DNA of 64,000 bases from Nannobrachium achirus (Eukaryota > Chordata > Actinopteri > Myctophiformes > Myctophidae): positions 61,016,909-61,080,908 of the forward strand of contig OY997642.1 in NCBI GenBank assembly GCA_963921795.1. The letters are read 5' to 3'. The number at the start of each line of letters is the position of its first letter. The stretch's first letter is position 1. Positions 60,001 to 64,000 of the stretch are shown piece after piece. The position numbers and the translations under genes are program-made. Below the pieces are notes generated by a model that saw only the letters and a program-made list of their open reading frames with translations, was not told the origin of the DNA and searched no databases.

Positions 60001-60046
60001 CAGAAGGTTTAGAACCTTCGACTCTGTGGAACCGTGTGATGTTGTA

Positions 60047-60047
<1 letters not shown>

Positions 60048-60086
<39 letters not shown>

Positions 60087-60102
60087 TGTGTGTGTGCGCA
60101 CG
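60048..60102. repeat. (GT)n microsatellite
   Basis: About 55 bp with one TA interruption. Confidence 0.93.
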
Positions 60103-60179
60103 AGTGAGCGTATTACTATAGTTGTGAGGGGGTTGGGAGTTATGCCCGATGTGTGCGTGATAAATGACACGCAGCAACA

Positions 60180-60250
60180 GTAGCCGAAGTACAAGCTCCC
60201 ACAACTCGTCGCAGAGAGGCACGTTGTGAGCTTGTCGAACGCCTATTTTG
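60180..60250. repeat. degraded hairpin element
   Basis: GTACAAGCTCCCACAACTCG and CGTTGTGAGCTTGTCGAACG; outer arms decayed. Confidence 0.55.
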
Positions 60251-60358
60251 GTCTTCAAAAGTTCAACATGACAAATTGTATATTGGCCTATATATTGTTT
60301 ATGGCATTCGTAAAATTGTCCAACTAACTATGTCCTACAAGTATAGTAATACAAACAT

Positions 60359-60360
<2 letters not shown>

Positions 60361-60422
<62 letters not shown>
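60361..60422. repeat. (GT)n in the efr3a 3' UTR region
   Basis: 62 bp of GT, 27 bases past the efr3a stop on its strand. Confidence 0.95.
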
Positions 60423-60426
<4 letters not shown>

Positions 60427-60448
60427 CTGTGTGTGTGTGCGTGGTTGT

Positions 60449-60554
60449 TCAGTAGACACACAGGTCGGGGAACTTCATCTCGTAGACGGGGACAGACTGG
60501 CGCTGCGGGTGACCGGCGGTGATGGACACCACTCCAGATGGACTGGGAGGAGGT
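60449..60554 (-). CDS. efr3a: EFR3 last coding exon
   Basis: Acceptor CTCTGTCCAG, entering in phase 2. Encodes PPPSPSGVVSITAGHPQRQS then VPVYEMKFPDLCVY and TGA. I recognise VYEMKFPDLCVY as the EFR3 C-terminus. EFR3 proteins are palmitoylated plasma-membrane scaffolds that recruit phosphatidylinositol 4-kinase IIIalpha with TTC7 and FAM126. The paralogue (A rather than B) is chosen from the neighbouring oc90. Confidence 0.85.
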
Positions 60555-60747
60555 CTGGACAGAGGAGGATGAAGAGAGGGATGAACATAGATGACAAACT
60601 ATAAAATAAACAGTAAGACTCCCTAATCGTGAGATAAGCAACCGCCAGGTCGCATGTTGTTGCATTTTGTTTTAAAGCTCTGGGCACACGCACGCACACT
60701 TATCTATATACCCCTTGACAGATTCATGTTGAAAAAGAGCAACTTAC

Positions 60748-60797
60748 CGAATTGTAAGTTCGAAGATTTGGGCCAGTCTGTCATGCAACATGTTGGC
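60748..60797 (-). CDS. efr3a: EFR3 penultimate coding exon
   Basis: 50 nt, phase 0 to 2; a poly-T tract then CAG acceptor, donor TTCG|GTAAGT. Encodes ANMLHDRLAQIFELTIR, joining in frame to both neighbours. Confidence 0.88.
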
Positions 60798-60809
60798 CTG
60801 AAAAAAAAA

Positions 60810-61490
60810 AAAAAAAAAAAATCACATTAACACTTGGGGAGCCAAACTCGTTCAGGGACGAGTTATGGCCACTAGGTGTCCCCCTGCCACAGGAAGTTAT
60901 CTCGTTCACACACGAGGCAACAAACAGTTAACTTTTTGAGACTGCAGCTGCCCTTTGCATGACCTGAGTCCATTACGTCACCCAGTCAGTGCAGGCAGCC
61001 CCTCTAGGGAAGACATCACGGAAGGATTAACATTGCTTTAGATTCTACTTTGAAACATAAGAACGGCTTTATCTAAGAATGAAGTGAAAACAGCCCCATG
61101 GAAGCAGAGAGATGATTGTTTTCACGGCGACACTTTACCGCGATTTTACCACGATTTTTGGATTTTAGTTTTGCGAGCGTTTGTAAACAAATGGATTATC
61201 CTCCTCAATCTTCTCTGGACACGCACGCACGAAGCTTGCGAGGCACGTCAAAACAAAGCGTAAGTCAATGGTGGCAGCAGCAACAGCTATAAATGTTATA
61301 AACCTTAGCAGCCCATGTGTTAAGCACTGTATCATTCTGAAACATTCTGGAAGTATGTTGTCTCAATGTCATCAGTTGAGAGAGTAGTGGGAGGGTCCTT
61401 TGTGTCTTTAATATAATCATTCCATTTGTACACTCCATGCTATGAATGGCACAAGGTGTCACTTGGAATTGGATGCATAAGACATGTGGT
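60810..61490. other. efr3a intron, unclassified
   Basis: No gene or repeat family recognised. Confidence 0.4.
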
Positions 61491-61499
61491 CCTCTAAAG

Positions 61500-62240
61500 C
61501 AGTGGTTCCCAAACTTTTCAGGTTGAGACCCAACAGAGAGATTAGTCGTTTGCCCGGGACCCAAACTAGTGAAAATAGCAGATGATGGATCTACAGGCGC
61601 ACACAATGTCTCTTCACACCACTACTTATTCATTAACTCTTATTCTGCTTTGAACGTTCCTGTTCGCCCCAATTTTAACGAGTGAGGCGCGCCAATACGG
61701 CGCTCGTTCGTTTACCTCGTCTGATGACTGTAAGCTGATGAGGGGTCGTGCCGCCGTGTACTGTAATCACATCGCGAGCAGTGATGTTCTTAAAAATCCA
61801 TTATGCGTTTACATCAACGGAGACCATTTTGCTTCCGTGTTGATTATCTCAGGCCCTGGGGCTTTGTGTGCAATGTGTCTTCCCATTGTATGGCAAGAGG
61901 AAGCGGCCACATTCACATTAATGGCATTACGCCCCCCTCTGCTGGCTGGCCTGCGAAAGCGCAGCCTGCCAGGCAATATAAGGCAAAAAAAAAGAAAAAA
62001 AAAAGTCTCTCAATCTACTATAACGTTGCAAAGGTAAGCCGCTTTTTGATGGCGCCAGACCCAATAAATAAATAAATAATCTGGCAGTAAGAGAGTTAAT
62101 ATATATTTTTTAATTTCTTACATTTGTTTGTTTCATAAAAAATAAAACATTTATATATATATATTATTTTTTTTAAGGGAAAAAAAATAAATGATCTGTT
62201 ACCCACAAATGGGTCCCGACCCACTGTTTGGAAACCCCTG
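61500..62240. mobile_element. hAT-like element in efr3a intron
   Basis: CAGTGGTTCCCAAACTTTTC start and GTTTGGAAACCCCTG end; target duplication CTCTAAAG/CTCTACAG (61492-61499, 62241-62248). Half a hairpin (GTGAAAATAGCAGATGATGG) at about 61571. A GC-rich insert at 61640-61980 is unexplained. Confidence 0.83.
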
Positions 62241-62443
62241 CTCTACAGGGACCTACCACAGGTCACTGACTAGGTCAGAGAGATGGAGGAGTAACTCTGA
62301 GGACCCCCTAGGGGTCCCGGACCACCTGTTGAAATGAGGACCCCTGTTCTATCCTGTTAGACCCCAGAGCTGCAGGCTTGTGTTGGAGAAGGGCTCAGGG
62401 TTGCTGCAGTGACGTGCGTGTGCGTGTTTTCGTTTGCGTGCGT

Positions 62444-62972
62444 CAGTGTTGATTTCGTCGAATAAAACTATGACGAAAAATGTTTGTCGACTGCGTTTCT
62501 TTCACTGACGAAAACGAAATTACGCTGTGATGACTAAAACTAAGACTAAACATATTGACAATTTCGTCAACAAAATAAAAAACTAGACTAAAACGTTAGG
62601 GAGGGACTAGAGCTGAAGAGAGTCATTTTATGTTTGGTTGCTCTCAGATGTTGCGTGCTGAAAATAGCCGATCTGCAAGCTCACAACGCGTCGCACTGCG
62701 ACGCGTTGTGAGCTTGTAGATCGGCTATTTTCAGCTCACAACCAAGTGTAAAATCAGTCACTACGATGCCATCAAGGCCTGCCAAAATACATTTTAGTCG
62801 ACTAAATCAACTGTAGATGTAGTCGCCTAAAATCTTATGATATTTAGTCGACTAAAATTAGACTAAAACTAATACTTTTCAGGTGACTAAATTATGACTA
62901 AAACTAAATTATATTTTATTCAAAAGACTCTGACTAAAACCAAATCAAAATCTGCTGTCAAAAACAACACTG
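62444..62972. mobile_element. hAT-like MITE next to an efr3a splice donor
   Basis: CAGTGTTGATTTCGTCG start and AAAACAACACTG end, with GACTAAAACTAA repeats; perfect 8-bp target duplication GCGTGCGT (62436-62443, 62973-62980). Contains hairpin 62658-62734. Its edge is 15 bp from the GT donor of the 62990-63093 exon (donor at 62988-62989). Confidence 0.92.
62658..62734. repeat. short hairpin element, type copy
   Basis: 77 bp, almost wholly one perfect inverted repeat: arms CTGAAAATAGCCGATCTGCA and TGTAGATCGGCTATTTTCAG, inner GCTCACAACGCGTCGC / GCGACGCGTTGTGAGC. General form: (G)AAAATAGC(A/C)GATCTACAAGC TCACAACGC plus its inverse with little or no loop. More than twenty copies, whole or half, are in this window, in introns, intergenic DNA and inside several different hAT-like elements. 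No coding capacity and no clear fixed target duplication, because the flanks themselves tend to be palindromic. Confidence 0.92.
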
Positions 62973-62989
62973 GCGTGCGTTGCGGTTAC

Positions 62990-63093
62990 CTTGGACTCGC
63001 AGTGGGCTGCGATCTCCTCGAACGGAGCTTTCTGGAACTTCTCGATCACCTGCCGTCTCTTCTCCTTCTCCAGCTCCTCCTGACCGGCGGTGT
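62990..63093 (-). CDS. efr3a: EFR3 third-from-last coding exon
   Basis: 104 nt; acceptor GTTTCTTTCCAG, donor CCAAG|GTAACC, leaving in phase 0. Encodes GQEELEKEKRRQVIEKFQKA followed by PFEEIAAHCESK, a charged helix of the EFR3 C-terminal region. Upstream exons lie beyond the window or were not found. Confidence 0.88.
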
Positions 63094-63104
63094 CTGGAAA
63101 GAAA

Positions 63105-63267
63105 CATCATCACGTGTTACCACCACATCTTCACGTGTTACCATCACATCTTCACGTGTTACCATCACATCTTCACGTGTTACCATCACATCTTCACGTG
63201 TTACCATCACATCTTCACGTGTTACCATCACATCTTCACGTGTTACCATCACATCTTCACGTGTTAC
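63105..63267. repeat. 21-bp minisatellite in efr3a intron
   Basis: Unit CACATCTTCACGTGTTACCAT, eight copies, starting 12 bases from the exon's 3' splice site. The ORFs spanning it on both strands are artefacts. Confidence 0.95.
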
Positions 63268-63773
63268 CAGGGACATGCTGGGCCCCTGATTCAGCCCGGG
63301 AAAAAGAGTTGGAGAGGCCCTCATTGCGTGCTATGGGGCTTAAGCCGTGACATCATTTTGTAGTCAGACCTCCAAACAGATTTATTGTCAATATGTGTCC
63401 CTCGCTATTTCAACAGATCCGAGACAAAAATAACAACTAAAGTATAATTCTACCACTTTCCTGTCAACAAGAAAGAGAAGACTAATTAGTAAATAGTAAA
63501 ACTAAGTTCTCCTCTGCCTACAAAATGATGTCAGACTTAAGAGCCCCTATACTCAAAGATTTGCCATTTCAGATCATGACAAGTGACAAGCCAGTGGGCC
63601 AATTACATGAGTTATATTTCGTCGTTGTCGGGTGGAAACCTTGTATGTCCAAAACCATTTTAAAAATGGAACAAAGGCAGACATGTTATTTTTTTCCTAC
63701 TGGCCCACCTGGACCGGCCGGGAATGAACCGGCCGTTCGGGAGTTGCTTTTCCCAATGGCCAGCACGTCCCTG
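63268..63773. mobile_element. hAT-like MITE inserted in the minisatellite
   Basis: CAGGGACATGCTGGGCC start and GGCCAGCACGTCCCTG end; 8-bp target duplication CGTGTTAC (63260-63267, 63774-63781). Confidence 0.9.
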
Positions 63774-63790
63774 CGTGTTACCTCAGAGTT

Positions 63791-64000
63791 AGGGATGGGA
63801 CTAGAATCGCTATTATCGTTTATCGTGATAAATAACACTCACGATAAACGTATCGCGGAGATTTAACTTTATCGTGATGTCGTCCTCCGTCATGCACTGG
63901 GATCAATTCACTTTTTATTTGCCGAGCTGCATGTCCGCGTGTACCACTTAAACCCTCTATAATTGGTCAAACGGACCTGTGGCCAAAGAAATTGCGATAC
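63791..64000. mobile_element. hAT-like element, cut by window end
   Basis: AGGGATGGGACTAGAATCGC, CACTCACGATAAACGTATCG and TTTATTTGCCGAGCTGCATG parallel 56844-57010. Confidence 0.75.

Noticed and set aside
62894..63363. Overlapping ORFs with SSRVTIT, HIFTCYH or VTREDVM repeats
   Set aside because: Products of the 21-bp minisatellite in several frames; the real coding part here is the - strand efr3a exon.

Overview
The window is vertebrate nuclear DNA, almost certainly from a ray-finned (teleost) fish. It has spliced GT-AG genes, very many (CA)n/(CT)n microsatellites, tRNA-derived SINE and LINE tails of fish type, and dense DNA-transposon debris. The species cannot be named from the sequence.

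The main gene is otoconin-90 (oc90) on the + strand, 6384-31725. I assembled 22 coding exons. All junctions are GT-AG and phase-compatible, and the joined frame stays open for about 1098 codons to a stop at 31723-31725. The signal-peptide exon(s) were not found. The protein has a first PLA2-like domain (exons at 6384, 7167, 8126), a long Ser/Thr/Pro-rich and acidic linker (10748-25061, eleven exons, mostly phase 1-1), a second PLA2-like domain (25993, 27086, 27710), and a Gly/Glu-rich tail (28944-31725). In both domains the catalytic Asp after the active-site His is replaced, as expected for a non-enzymatic scaffold of otolith matrix. Convergent to it, on the - strand, are the last three coding exons of an EFR3 gene (62990-63093, 60748-60797, 60449-60554). 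I call it efr3a because OC90 and EFR3A are neighbours in tetrapods.

Other coding material: a C2H2 zinc-finger ORF (3302-4246) cut short by a Cys-to-stop change; two intronless KLHDC3-like kelch genes in a segmental duplication (34108-35194 broken, 41731-42744 intact); LINE reverse-transcriptase fragments (1003-2551, 35455-37161, 42780-42935); and two exon-like pieces of unknown identity on the - strand (14655-14819 and 59571-59784).

Layout: 1-6383 SINE, LINE, zinc-finger ORF and repeats; 6384-31725 oc90; 31770-43890 kelch duplication with LINE insertions; 43894-47300 a 3.4-kb giant palindrome; 47301-60000 nested non-autonomous elements; 60449-63093 efr3a 3' end; then more elements to 64000.

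The most unusual features are: (i) three minisatellites in oc90 whose units each contain an exon boundary, so that real 5' or 3' splice sites have been copied about 14-17 times; (ii) a tandemly duplicated oc90 exon; (iii) a family of roughly 45-95-bp near-perfect hairpins (more than 20 copies in 64 kb) found inside several unrelated larger elements; (iv) many hAT-like elements with 8-bp target duplications, one ending about ten bases from an efr3a splice donor; (v) fold-back elements for which the empty target site can also be read.
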